A stretch of DNA of 18,425 nucleotides from an uncultured Rubellimicrobium sp. (GTDB lineage: Bacteria > Pseudomonadota > Alphaproteobacteria > Rhodobacterales > Rhodobacteraceae). The notes beneath the pieces are model-generated. The model saw only the letters and a program-made list of their open reading frames with translations, did not search any database and had not been told where the DNA came from. Location of the stretch: positions 1 to 18,425 of the forward strand of contig CADCUU010000054.1 of assembly GCA_902805995.1 (NCBI GenBank), in the 5' to 3' direction. Positions 1-8,126 of the stretch are shown here, one piece after another (positions within the stretch are counted from its first letter, which is position 1; the number at the start of each line of letters is the position of its first letter). Position numbers and translations under genes: made by a program.

Positions 1-1
1 G

Positions 2-736
2 GGGCTCTACGTGGTCCTGCTGGCCCTGGCTCCCGCCGCGCTCTGGCTCCTGCAGCGCCGCTTGCTGGGGCCGTTCTTCGCCCTGAGCTGGGGGTTTTAC
101 TTCGCGGGCTGGCTCATGCCAGTGGACACACCGGTGATGGGGATGCAGTGGGAGTTCGCTTTTCCGCTGCCCATGTATCAGGTCCTCTTCACGCACGCGC
201 TGGCCGTGGGCTTCTATCGGGCCGAGATCGCCGGGCTGCTCGCGCACGCCTCCTGGCGCAGGATCGCCGTGGGCCTGGGCATTGCCTTGGCGCTGGTTTT
301 CCTGATCTTGGCCCAGACGACGCCCAACCCGTCCTTCCCGGCCTGGTCGCGGCTGGACTGGCTCCCGGCCGATCAGTGGCAGGGGCTCTACGATACCTAC
401 CTGACGAAGAAGCACCCGAGCCCGGTGCGGCTCCTCAACGTCGCGGTGTTCTTTGTGGCCTTCTACGCCTTGCTCACCTGGTTCTGGGGGCCCCTCAGCA
501 AGGCCTTGGGCTGGCTCCTGATCCCGCTGGGGGAGGCCAGCCTCTATGTCTTCCTCATGCACCTCGTCTTCATTGCGCTCATCGACCAGATCCCGGGCTA
601 TTTCGATGAGATTCCCGACTGGCAGCATGTCTGGCCGGGCCACATCTGGATCAACACCGCGCTCTACATCAGCACGATCCTGGGGCTTTGGCTTATGGTG
701 CGGCACAAGGTGCTGTTCCGCATCGTCCCGCGCTAG
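2..736 (+). CDS. opgC: OpgC-type membrane O-succinyltransferase (C-terminal part, cut by window edge)
   Basis: The reading frame is open at the left edge, so the N-terminus lies outside the window; a GTG at 11 is only an internal codon. About 245 residues remain. They contain roughly seven hydrophobic helices, including the YVVLLALAPAALWLL, IAVGLGIALALVFLIL and LLNVAVFFVAFYALL segments, separated by short polar loops. The TKKHPSPVRLLN stretch and the later LGEASLYVFLMHL stretch match the pattern of OpgC C-terminal domains. In that family the protein is an inner-membrane acyltransferase that adds succinyl groups to osmoregulated periplasmic glucans. The next gene encodes a secreted GH16 glycanase, which fits a glycan locus. 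A more general acyltransferase-3 protein is the main alternative. The membrane topology is seen; the succinyl substrate is inferred from the family. Confidence 0.65.
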   Translation, partial: GLYVVLLALAPAALWLLQRRLLGPFFALSWGFYFAGWLMPVDTPVMGMQWEFAFPLPMYQVLFTHALAVGFYRAEIAGLLAHASWRRIAVGLGIALALVFLILAQTTPNPSFPAWSRLDWLPADQWQGLYDTYLTKKHPSPVRLLNVAVFFVAFYALLTWFWGPLSKALGWLLIPLGEASLYVFLMHLVFIALIDQIPGYFDEIPDWQHVWPGHIWINTALYISTILGLWLMVRHKVLFRIVPR

Positions 737-824
737 GACCGCGAAAAGGCACCGCCCCCGCCACATTGCCGCGCCTTATGTGCGAAAACAGTGAAGCCTT
801 CCTGTTTCCGTAGCGAGGCATGCG

Positions 825-2321
825 ATGTCCACGACCCTTGGCGCCGGCTCTGTCAACCTGATCGATCCGGGGGAGCCCCTGGAGGCGGATGGCTGGCAGG
901 TCTCGTCCTGGAACGCGGGCCAGTCCTCCATCCTCGCCTGGGCGCCCGGCAACGTCCGGCTGTCCCCGGACGGGGCCTTGGAGCTCGCTCTCGGCACCGC
1001 CCCGGCGGGCTCGGCCCGGCCCTGGTGCGGGGGCGAGGTGCAGTCGGAGGCCACCGCGTCGACCGGCACCTGGAGCTGGACCGCGCAGGCGCCCCGGATG
1101 GTGGACGGGGCCGTCTTCGGCATGTTCACCTACCGGGCCGATCACTTCGCCGACCCCTGGATCGAGTTCGACTTCGAGTTCGTGGGCGCGGACACAACCC
1201 AGGTCCGGCTCAACATCCACATGGAGACGGCGACTGGGGAGCACGTCACCCTGGAGGACGCGAACGGGGCGCCGGTGATCGTGAACCTGGGCTTCGACGC
1301 CGCGCTGGGGGTGCATACCTATTCCGTGACGGTCACGGGGACTGAGGCGGTCTTCCTCGTGGACGGGCGGGAGGTCGGGCGCTTCGACGCGTCCGACATG
1401 CCCCATGGCACGTGGACGACCGGCGAGATGAAGGGCTTCGCGAACCTATGGTGCGTGGACCCGTCCCTCGAAAGCTGGGCGGGCGTGTGGTCCAATCCCG
1501 GCACCCCCCTGGTCGCCCATGTGGAGAGCCTGGGCTTCGTGCCCGGTGACGGCCCGCCGCCCGATCCCGGCAGCCTTGGCACGCCGGGCGACGACATCCT
1601 GATCGGCAGCGACGGGGACGACCTGCTGGACGGCCTTGGCGGCCACGACTCGCTCGATGGTGGCGCAGGCAACGATCAGGTGCTGGGCGGGGACGGCGGC
1701 GACCGGCTCCGGCTGGACGCAGGGGACGACCGGCTCGACGGGGGGGCGGGGCTCGACTGGGTGGAGGTCTTGGGCTCCTTGGGCGCGACCATCGACCTGT
1801 CGACCTCGGCCGCGCAGGCGACGGGTCATGGGACCGACCGGCTGTCCGGGATCGAGAACGCCCTTGGAGACTCGGGCGCGGACCGGCTTTCGGGGACGGG
1901 CGGGGCCAGCGTCCTTATAGGAGCGGCGGGCGACGATGTCCTGCGGGGAGGGGAGGGGGCCGATCGGCTGGTGGGAGGCCTGGGCCGAGACACGCTTCAT
2001 GGCGGCATCGACCGGGACCGCGACGTGTTCGTCTTCTCAGGAGCCGAGGACAGCCCGGCCGGGCCGGGGCGCGATATCCTTTACGACGTTGTGTCCGGCA
2101 TCGACCTCATCGACCTTTCGGGCATCGACCCGCAGTCTGGCCTGGGCGGCGACCAGGGCTTCCGCTTCGCCGGGAAGTCGGCGGCAGCCTTTTCGGTCTG
2201 GACGGTGGCCTCGAAGGGCGACCTGATCCTGCGTGCGGATGTGACGGGGGACAGGACGGCGGATATCGAGATCCGCCTCGTCGGCGTCTCGTCCTTGACG
2301 GCGTCCGATCTCCTGCTCTGA
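825..2321 (+). CDS. Secreted GH16 beta-glycanase with C-terminal RTX calcium-binding repeats
   Basis: This is a 498-residue protein. The start is supported by GAGG six bases before the ATG at 825. Residues ~1-240 form a beta-rich GH16 (laminarinase/lichenase-type) domain. The catalytic signature E-F-D-F-E lies at residues 114-118, giving E114 as likely nucleophile, D116 as helper and E118 as acid/base. There is no N-terminal Sec signal. Residues ~254-312 and 358-395 hold GG-x-G-x-D RTX nonapeptides, followed by a serralysin-like C-terminal region ending in hydrophobic residues. Together these features indicate type I (ABC) secretion and calcium-dependent folding outside the cell. The architecture resembles rhizobial ExsH, which trims exopolysaccharide. 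No type I secretion genes are present in the window. The gene ends six bases before the convergent DUF3131 gene. The exact glucan or galactan substrate cannot be read from the sequence. Confidence 0.87.
   Translation: MSTTLGAGSVNLIDPGEPLEADGWQVSSWNAGQSSILAWAPGNVRLSPDGALELALGTAPAGSARPWCGGEVQSEATASTGTWSWTAQAPRMVDGAVFGMFTYRADHFADPWIEFDFEFVGADTTQVRLNIHMETATGEHVTLEDANGAPVIVNLGFDAALGVHTYSVTVTGTEAVFLVDGREVGRFDASDMPHGTWTTGEMKGFANLWCVDPSLESWAGVWSNPGTPLVAHVESLGFVPGDGPPPDPGSLGTPGDDILIGSDGDDLLDGLGGHDSLDGGAGNDQVLGGDGGDRLRLDAGDDRLDGGAGLDWVEVLGSLGATIDLSTSAAQATGHGTDRLSGIENALGDSGADRLSGTGGASVLIGAAGDDVLRGGEGADRLVGGLGRDTLHGGIDRDRDVFVFSGAEDSPAGPGRDILYDVVSGIDLIDLSGIDPQSGLGGDQGFRFAGKSAAAFSVWTVASKGDLILRADVTGDRTADIEIRLVGVSSLTASDLLL
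1584..2009 (+). repeat. RTX (GG-x-G-x-D) nonapeptide-coding repeats in two blocks
   Basis: Block one covers about 1584-1760 (residues 254-312) and includes GTPGDD, GSDGDD, GLGGHD, GGAGND, GGDGGD and GGAGLD. Block two covers about 1896-2009 (residues 358-395) and includes GAAGDD, GGEGAD and GGLGRD. A ~45-residue segment without repeats separates the blocks. In RTX proteins each repeat pair binds calcium in a parallel beta-roll. These are coding repeats, not a separate DNA element. Confidence 0.85.
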
Positions 2322-2327
2322 CCGGCC

Positions 2328-3947
2328 TCAGGGGGCTGCCAGGGGCAGGCGGCAGGCGCCCGAGGCGTCGGGGGCGATCGGGACGAGCGTCTCGGGCCGC
2401 GCCGTGTCCGCGAAGAGAGGGCCGAACAGCCGATAGGCGATGCTTTCCAGCACGAAGGCGTTGGTGGCACTCGTGCGCGTCGTCTCGTAGGCCCCCGTCA
2501 TCTCGTAGCGCCCTTCGTACCAGCCCAGCGCGGGATCGTGGAGCTGGCCCGCCAGCAGCATCAGCGTGTCCGCATACGAGCCGTCGAAGAACGCGTCGAG
2601 CGCGAAGGCCCCCCGCGTGGTGAGGAGTGGGAGATCGGTGCGCACCGCGCCGCCGGGCTCGATCACCGACCAGGGATAGCCGTTGGCGAGGATCGTGCCG
2701 TAGATGGTGAAGGGCTCTTCCGACCGGCGGAAGTCGGCCCGGGCGCCGGGGATGTCCTCTTCCTCCCAGCGCCGGGCCTGGATGTCGTGGACGACCTGCA
2801 TCAACTCCTCGGCGTCGCGCCCGCCTGCCACCTCCTCAGCCGCGGACCCGAGCGGGTCGAAGCCGAATTCGAGGCCCAGATAGGCCGGGGGCGTCGTCAT
2901 CACCGGGGCCTGGTTCGTCACGTCCTCCTGCAGGGACAGGAGAGTGCCGCCCACCTCGATCTCGAACGGGGATGGCTCCAAGGGGGGCAGGGGCGCCTCG
3001 ACGCCCCAGGCGCGGTAGCCCTGGATGGCATAGGCATCATAGCCGCGTGCGGTCTCGACGCTGAAGGCCGGGCCGTTCTCCCCAGGCGCCGTGGTCTGGA
3101 GCCGCCCGGATTCGGACAGGACGCCGCAGACGCTCCAGCGCGCGACGGCGTTGCGGATGTAGGAAGCGAAGGCCGGGTGCTCCTCGGCGGCGATGCGGAG
3201 CCAGATCAGGAGGCGCCCGGTGTCCACGGCGGACCAGCCGGCCGTGCCGTCCAGAAGGTCGGCACCCAGCATGGCGCCTGTGTCAGTGCTGTAGAAGCGG
3301 TTCGGCAATTCGCCAAAGGCGAGGGGCATAGTGGACAGGAACATCAGGATGCGGGTGAAGCGCCGGTCGAACTCCTGCGCGTCGATGAGCTCGAAGCGGC
3401 GGGCGATAAGCAGGGCCGCGACCTGATCGCCCATCGACCACATGCTGGCGACCGGCGACCCTGCCCGCGCCGGGACGAGGCCGGTGCCAGGGACGGCCGG
3501 GGCCGGGGGGGCTGGCTGGCCGGAAGGGGCGCCGCCTTGGGCGCCGTCGCCGGCCGGATCGGGCGAAGGCGGGGGCGCCTGGCCTGGAGCGGGGGAGGGT
3601 AGGCCTGTGAAGTAAGCCCAGGCCGTGCGCGCCCAGGCCAGGTCCTGCTCGGGCAGGACCACGGGTTCGGCTCCGGGCTCGGGTGACAGGCCGCCCGCAT
3701 GTGCGGCCCACGGAGTCAGGGCGCCGCCCGGCACCGGGAGTAGCGGCGCGAATCCGCCAGCGAAGGCGGGGCGGATGTCGGGACCTGGTTCCGGCGCGGC
3801 GTAGGTTGCCCTGGAATCGGCGCGGGCGGCCTGTGCCCCCGCCGGATCGGACACTGACGCCAGCCCCGAGAACAGGGCCACGACGGCCGTCATTGCGCGC
3901 CAGGACCGCAACCGGTCACCCTCCTCATGTTGTTCGGGTCGCTTCAT
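2328..3947 (-). CDS. Exported DUF3131-family protein with Pro-rich insertion (divergent paralogue)
   Basis: This is a 539-residue protein. AAGGAAG eight bases before the ATG at 3947 supports the start. The N-terminus has an Arg-containing n-region, a hydrophobic core (TAVVALFSGLA) and a plausible cleavage site after AQA (residue ~40). The rest aligns by eye with the neighbouring 477-residue protein: AWAYF at 109-113, RLLIWLRI at 245-252, GLEFGFDP at 358-365, DIQARR at 388-393, YPWSVI at 424-429 and FVLESIAYR at 498-506. This places it in DUF3131, an alpha-helical, probably toroid-fold family with suspected glycan-active members. Two oddities stand out. A ~40-residue Pro/Gly/Ala-rich stretch (residues ~116-155) splits the AWxYF...TG signature. 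Three acidic positions of the neighbour (D89, E274, D335) are Ser171, Thr352 and Gly417 here. It may be a non-catalytic or altered-specificity copy. Confidence 0.75.
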   Translation of the reverse strand: MKRPEQHEEGDRLRSWRAMTAVVALFSGLASVSDPAGAQAARADSRATYAAPEPGPDIRPAFAGGFAPLLPVPGGALTPWAAHAGGLSPEPGAEPVVLPEQDLAWARTAWAYFTGLPSPAPGQAPPPSPDPAGDGAQGGAPSGQPAPPAPAVPGTGLVPARAGSPVASMWSMGDQVAALLIARRFELIDAQEFDRRFTRILMFLSTMPLAFGELPNRFYSTDTGAMLGADLLDGTAGWSAVDTGRLLIWLRIAAEEHPAFASYIRNAVARWSVCGVLSESGRLQTTAPGENGPAFSVETARGYDAYAIQGYRAWGVEAPLPPLEPSPFEIEVGGTLLSLQEDVTNQAPVMTTPPAYLGLEFGFDPLGSAAEEVAGGRDAEELMQVVHDIQARRWEEEDIPGARADFRRSEEPFTIYGTILANGYPWSVIEPGGAVRTDLPLLTTRGAFALDAFFDGSYADTLMLLAGQLHDPALGWYEGRYEMTGAYETTRTSATNAFVLESIAYRLFGPLFADTARPETLVPIAPDASGACRLPLAAP

Positions 3948-4009
3948 GACCTAGACTTCCTTCTTGGACCCGGCGTCCCGTCTGGGACTGCATTCATGGA
4001 ACGTGCTCA
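3948..4009. promoter_or_regulatory. Shared 62-bp divergent promoter gap of the DUF3131 pair
   Basis: The two DUF3131 genes start 62 bases apart on opposite strands, so both promoters must overlap here or extend into the coding regions. The only clear element is the AAGGAAG ribosome-binding site for the minus gene (3956-3962). No convincing -35/-10 pair was found on either strand. Co-regulation of the pair is inferred from the geometry. Confidence 0.45.
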
Positions 4010-5443
4010 GTGACAAACATCGTCCGCTTCGCGCCCCTGGCAATCGCATCCGGCCTTGCCGGGGCCTTGCCTCTGGCCCCCGCCCTCGCCGATGGGCACT
4101 GGCCCGAGCGCCCGCTGTCCACGCTGGAGCCGGTGGCCGAGCCGCGCAACGGCCCGCTGAGCGAGGCCGAGATGGAGATGGCCGAGATTGCCTGGCGATA
4201 TTTCGAGAACAATACGCAGGCGGGCACGGGCTTTGCCAACGCGGCGAACAACTATCCCTCGGTCACGCTCTGGGACACCGGGTCCTACCTCGCGGCCATT
4301 GTTTCGGCCCATGGGTTGGGGTTGATCAAGGATGCGGAGGTGGAGGGCCGGCTGGACCCCCTGCTGGCCACGCTGGGCAGCTTGGACCTTTTTCGCCAGG
4401 ACTGCCCGAACAAGGTCTACAACACCCAAACCGCCGTGCCCGCCACCTACACCAACGAACCCGGCGAGATCGGCTGCTCGGTCCTCGACATCGCGCGGCT
4501 GCTTGTCTGGCTGCGGATCGTGGAGCAGCGCTATCCGGAGCGGGAGGCGGAGGTCCGTGCCATCCTGCCCCGCTGGAACTGGTGCGAGCTTGTCCGGGAC
4601 GGGGTCCTCTACGGGGCCGCTCCCGGAGAGGGGGAGCAGGTTCTCTGGTTGCAGGAGGGACGGCTCGGCTATGAGGAGTACGGCGCCCGCGCCGTCGAAC
4701 TCTGGGGCTTCGACGCGGGGGTGGCGCTGGACCCGGAGCCATATTCGGCCCTCTGGATGTATGGCGTGGAGGTGCCCTTCGATACCCGCGATCCCCGGCT
4801 CATGGGGGCGCACAACTATGTGGTGACCGAAAGCTACGCGCTCTTAGGGCTGGAGTTCGGCTTCGACGACCCGGCGGGCGAAGGGCCGGGCGCTTGGATC
4901 GCGAGGGCGGCGCAGAACATCTACGAGGTGCAGGCCCGGCGGCACGAGGCGACCGGCATCCTGACCGCGCGGACCGAGCACCAGCTCCTCGAGGCGCCCT
5001 ACTTCGTCTATGACACGATCTTCAGCAGCGGCCGCCCCTGGGCCACGATCACCGACCTGGGCCAGTCGGTGCCCGAGCACGCCGCCGTGGCACTCAAGGG
5101 TGCGCTAGGGCTTTGGGCGCTCTGGGAGACGGAGTACACGGGGCAGCTCTTTGATCATATCGCGCCGCAGTTCGACCCCGAACTGGGCTTCTTCGAGGGC
5201 GTTTACGAGGACGGCCGCGGGTCCATCGAGGTCCAGACCGCGAACAACAACGGCATCATGCTCGAGTCGCTGTTCTTCAAGGCCGAAGGGCCGATCCTGG
5301 AGCCGGTGGAGGACCCTGCGGCCTGGACCGCCGGCCTCGACCCCGCCCTGGGCCGCTGCCTGCCCGTGACGGTCGAGGACGAGCCCGCAGACGGCGCGGC
5401 GACAGAGGACGCATCGACCGAAGGCGTGGCGACGGAAGGTTAG
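4010..5443 (+). CDS. Exported DUF3131-family protein (signature-complete paralogue)
   Basis: This is a 477-residue protein with a GTG start at 4010. The start is chosen because it gives a good Sec signal peptide with cleavage after ALA (residue 27); its ribosome-binding site is weak. The body carries AWRYFENN at 61-68, TLWDTGSY at 86-93, RLLVWLRI at 163-170, TESYALLGLEFGF at 273-285, VYDTIF at 333-338, GRPWATI at 341-347 and GIMLESLF at 415-422. These fit DUF3131, where the W-D and T-E-S positions appear conserved. A role in periplasmic or surface glycan turnover is suggested by the OpgC and GH16 neighbours but is not proven. The C-terminal ~25 residues are an acidic, Thr/Ala-rich low-complexity tail (EDASTEGVATEG). 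The stop overlaps by four bases, tail to tail, with the GAF gene. The gene pairs divergently with its paralogue. Confidence 0.78.
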   Translation: MTNIVRFAPLAIASGLAGALPLAPALADGHWPERPLSTLEPVAEPRNGPLSEAEMEMAEIAWRYFENNTQAGTGFANAANNYPSVTLWDTGSYLAAIVSAHGLGLIKDAEVEGRLDPLLATLGSLDLFRQDCPNKVYNTQTAVPATYTNEPGEIGCSVLDIARLLVWLRIVEQRYPEREAEVRAILPRWNWCELVRDGVLYGAAPGEGEQVLWLQEGRLGYEEYGARAVELWGFDAGVALDPEPYSALWMYGVEVPFDTRDPRLMGAHNYVVTESYALLGLEFGFDDPAGEGPGAWIARAAQNIYEVQARRHEATGILTARTEHQLLEAPYFVYDTIFSSGRPWATITDLGQSVPEHAAVALKGALGLWALWETEYTGQLFDHIAPQFDPELGFFEGVYEDGRGSIEVQTANNNGIMLESLFFKAEGPILEPVEDPAAWTAGLDPALGRCLPVTVEDEPADGAATEDASTEGVATEG

Positions 5444-5949
5444 CGGGCGATGAGGCCGGGGAGGGCCTCAAACTCCCTCTGGGCGATCAGGGCCACCACC
5501 TGATCCGAAAGCTCCGCGAGTTCGGCCCGGTCGCCGGGCGAGAAGTCGCGCGGTCGGATGTCAAGCAGGCACAGGGCTCCCAGGCGGATCCCACGCCGGT
5601 AGGTCAGAGGCGCCCCCGCATAGAAGCGGAAGAAGGGCTCTCCGACCACGAGGGGGTTCTGTTCGAAGCGCGGATCGAGCGACAGGTCCGGGACGACCAT
5701 GACGTCGTCGCTGCGGATCGTGTGATCGCAGAAGGCGTCGGATCGGGGCGAGGGGTCGTCGGCCGCACCGGCCGCTATCCGCAGCTGTTCGCGGTCCACC
5801 AGGGTCACCAGGGCGTTGGGCACGCCGAAGCGTTCGCGCGCCGTTCGGCAGATGTCCTCAAGGCCGGGCGAGGCTGGGGCGCCGAGAAGCCCGGTGTCCT
5901 GCAGCGAGAGAAGCCGGTCCAGTTCTGTCCGGTCTTCGGGGGGGCACAT
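5440..5949 (-). CDS. Stand-alone GAF-domain sensor protein
   Basis: The ATG at 5949 is preferred over an upstream ATG at 5994 because AGGAG lies five bases before it; this gives 169 residues. Nearly the whole chain is one GAF domain of the type that follows an E/R-x-L-x-L-L-x-x-T-G-L-L opening. Visible motifs are DTGLLGAP, FGVPNALVTLVDRE, SDAFCDHTI, VPDLSLDPRF, FYAGAPLTYRRG and GALCLLDIRPR. No output domain (HK, GGDEF, EAL) follows, so it probably acts by protein contact or as a ligand-binding accessory. Cys in the FCDHTI motif could take part in ligand or redox sensing, but this is speculative. It is divergent from the partner-switching operon and shares a 221-bp promoter region with it, which suggests a sensory link. 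The ligand is unknown. Confidence 0.8.
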   Translation of the reverse strand: MCPPEDRTELDRLLSLQDTGLLGAPASPGLEDICRTARERFGVPNALVTLVDREQLRIAAGAADDPSPRSDAFCDHTIRSDDVMVVPDLSLDPRFEQNPLVVGEPFFRFYAGAPLTYRRGIRLGALCLLDIRPRDFSPGDRAELAELSDQVVALIAQREFEALPGLIAR

Positions 5950-6010
5950 GAATTCTCCTGGGTTGTCGTGTCGGGGTGCGTCGATCGTCGGCATCTTAGC
6001 GCAGCAATCG

Positions 6011-6025
6011 TTAATTTCACGTTAA
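6011..6025. promoter_or_regulatory. CtrA-type box TTAA-N7-TTAA
   Basis: The sequence reads TTAA, then TTTCACG, then TTAA, an exact match to the full CtrA recognition pattern TTAA-N7-TTAA known from Caulobacter and used in Rhodobacterales. It lies between the divergent GAF gene (62 bp from its start) and the phosphatase gene (146 bp from its start). In such GC-rich DNA a chance double TTAA at this exact spacing in an intergenic region is unlikely but possible. Binding has not been shown. Confidence 0.55.
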
Positions 6026-6170
6026 GGTTGAAGGGACCCGGGACGGTCCGCTGCACGTTCTTCGTTCCTTGACGAGGCGCTGCAAAGGGCTTTCTCCTGT
6101 CTGACCAGGATCGAGGCCCGGACCGGCCGCTGCCGATTGCCGATCCGACCGGGATGTTGACAGGAGAACC

Positions 6171-8126
6171 ATGCAGCGCCCGACGATCCGCGGCACGCTC
6201 ATCGGTCTGTTCGTGCTCCTCGGGGCGGCGCTGTGCCTCGCTGTCGGGGTGCAGGTAGTCGCCTCCTTCGGGGAGTGGCGGGAGGCCCGGGAACTTGCCC
6301 GCTCGAACTCCGCGCGCGAGTCGCTGGCACGTACCCTGCTCGCGATGGGGGAGGAGCGGACGGCGGCCTATCTCGGCCCGGCCCGGCCCGACGGCGCACT
6401 CGCGTCCACGCAGACCCGCACCGACGCCGCCCTGGAGGAGACTGCCTAGGCCCTGGTCCGCCTGGAGGACGACCGCGGGCTGCGGACGTTCCAGGCGTTG
6501 GAGGCGGACTTGGCGGAGGTCCGGGGCGTTGCGGCGGGAGGCGAGCGCCTGCCCCGTGGCGAGGCGCGCGACGCCCTTGCGGCCCATCTGCTGACGGCCC
6601 ACACGGCGCTGGCGCGCGATGTGCTGTCGCTCCGTGTGGCCCTGCTTTCCCGCGAGGAGCCGACCGACCGGATGCTGGCCTCCGCCTTTCAGGCGCGCCG
6701 GTATGCCAGCCTGCTACTCGACAGCCTGTCACTCAACCGCGCGATCCTGGGGCGGCTCGCCGTCGAGGAGGGCGCCAGCAGTCGCACCGAGCTTCTTGGG
6801 CAGGCGGCGCGGAACGAGGAGCGGGCGACCTTCGCGCTCGAACTCCTGGAGGGCGAGGCCGATGGCGGCCTGACGGCGGTTCGGGAGCCACTCGATGCCC
6901 TGTCGCGCATCCATTCCGCGGGCTATCGCCGCGCGGAGCAGTCGCTGATCCGCGCCCTGGCTGCAGGAGAGGCGGCGCCGGAGTCCCTCGCTCGCTGGCA
7001 GGCCTTGTCTGTTCGGGCGACGGAGGCGGGGACGGCGCTGCTTGAGGTTCTGTTCCAGGAGTCCCGGGACCGGATCGAGGCGCAGCGGGAGCGGGCGTTG
7101 TGGATTGCCGTTCTTTGGTCGAGCCTCCTCCTCCTCGGGGTGGCGGCCGTGATGCTGGGCGTGCGCGCGGTGGCCCATCGCGTCCTGAGCCCCCTTGGCC
7201 GGATCCAGGCGAGCATGATGGCCCTGGCGCAAGGAGACCTGGACGCTCCTCTCCCCGAGAAAGGCCAAGGGGACGAGATGGCGGCCATGACTGACGCGCT
7301 GCGGGTCTTCAAGGCCAATGCCATTCGCCGCGCGCGCCTGCAGGACGAACGGCTCGCGCTGCATGAACGGCTGCAGGCCACCTATCGCCAGCTTCGCGCC
7401 GATATGGAGGCGGCGGGAGCGGTGCAGACCGCGCTTCTGCCGGCGCCCGCCCGGATCGGGGGCGTGCGCTTCCTCGGGCGGCTCCGGCCCTCGCACCTCA
7501 TCTCGGGCGACAGCTTCGACGTGCTGCGCCAGCCGAACGGCGCGGTCCACTTCTTCCTTGTGGACGTGGCCGGACATGGCGCGGCCTCGGCCCTCGTCTC
7601 GGTCGCGTCGCATTACACGCTTGTGCAGGCGATCCAGCGGCGTCAGGCCGGGGAAAGCCTGGCCGATGTCGTGGCCGGCGTGAACCGCGACTGGCCGGAT
7701 CACCTCCCCTATTTCACGCTGGTCATGGGCGAGTTGCGCCCGGAATCCGGCGAAGGCGCGCTGGTGCAGGCGGGTCATCCATCGCCCGTCCTTCTGCGCC
7801 GGGGGGACGGGGTGGAGGCCCTGGGCCAGGGTGGGCTGCCCGTGGGGATCCTGCCGCATGCGGATTACGAGGAGATCCGCTTTCCGTTCGGCCCCGGCGA
7901 CCGTCTCGTGGTCTATTCGGACGGATTGACGGAAGCGGAGGACCGCGAGAAGCAGCCCTTCGGGGAGGAACGGCTTCACCAGTTGCTGCAGTCGCACCAC
8001 GAGGACGAGGCCGGGCCGCTGATGGAGGCCGTCACGGCCGCCGTGCAGCACTGGCGGGTCTCGGAGGACCTCGACGACGACATGACCCTGCTGATCCTGG
8101 AGGCGACCCAAGATGAACGTGACTGA
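6171..8126 (+). pseudogene. Membrane HAMP-PP2C (RsbU/SpoIIE-type) phosphatase, interrupted by in-frame TAG
   Basis: AGGAG four bases before the ATG at 6171 fixes the start. The frame runs without shift to 8126 except for one TAG at 6447-6449; reading through gives 651 residues. A Gln (CAG) there would restore a natural EETAQALVRLEDD helix. Residues ~7-30 form TM1. A long helical sensory region follows (NIT-like ERTAAYL motif, uncertain), then TM2 ~309-332, HAMP ~332-385, a coiled linker and a PP2C/SpoIIE domain ~425-650. The phosphatase motifs are intact: SGDSFD (D447, D450), DVAGHG from 465, AGHPSP, YSDGLTE (D584) and DDDMT (635-637). Its family dephosphorylates STAS anti-anti-sigma proteins, and the STAS gene overlaps its end by 14 bases. 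If TAG is real, only a 92-residue stub is made unless reinitiation occurs; TTG at 6498 is the next in-frame candidate. Sequencing error or suppression are alternatives. Confidence 0.8.

Noticed and set aside
1584..2009. CRISPR-like or DNA-level tandem repeat
   Set aside because: The repetition is at the protein level (RTX nonapeptides) and the DNA units differ. No CRISPR-type repeat-spacer pattern was found anywhere in the window.
2538..3602. A 354-codon plus-strand frame opposite the DUF3131 gene
   Set aside because: Low-order Gly/Arg/Asp-rich translation without motifs or a ribosome-binding site; a shadow of the minus-strand gene.
6040..6075. EcfG-type promoter (GGAAC-N16/17-CGTT) before the GAF gene
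   Set aside because: A GGAAC occurs on the minus strand near 6062-6066, but no CGTT is present at the required spacing.
6447..6449. Programmed readthrough or pyrrolysine at the TAG
   Set aside because: Pyrrolysine machinery is not expected in this lineage, and no recoding structure was seen after the codon. A point mutation or sequence error is simpler.
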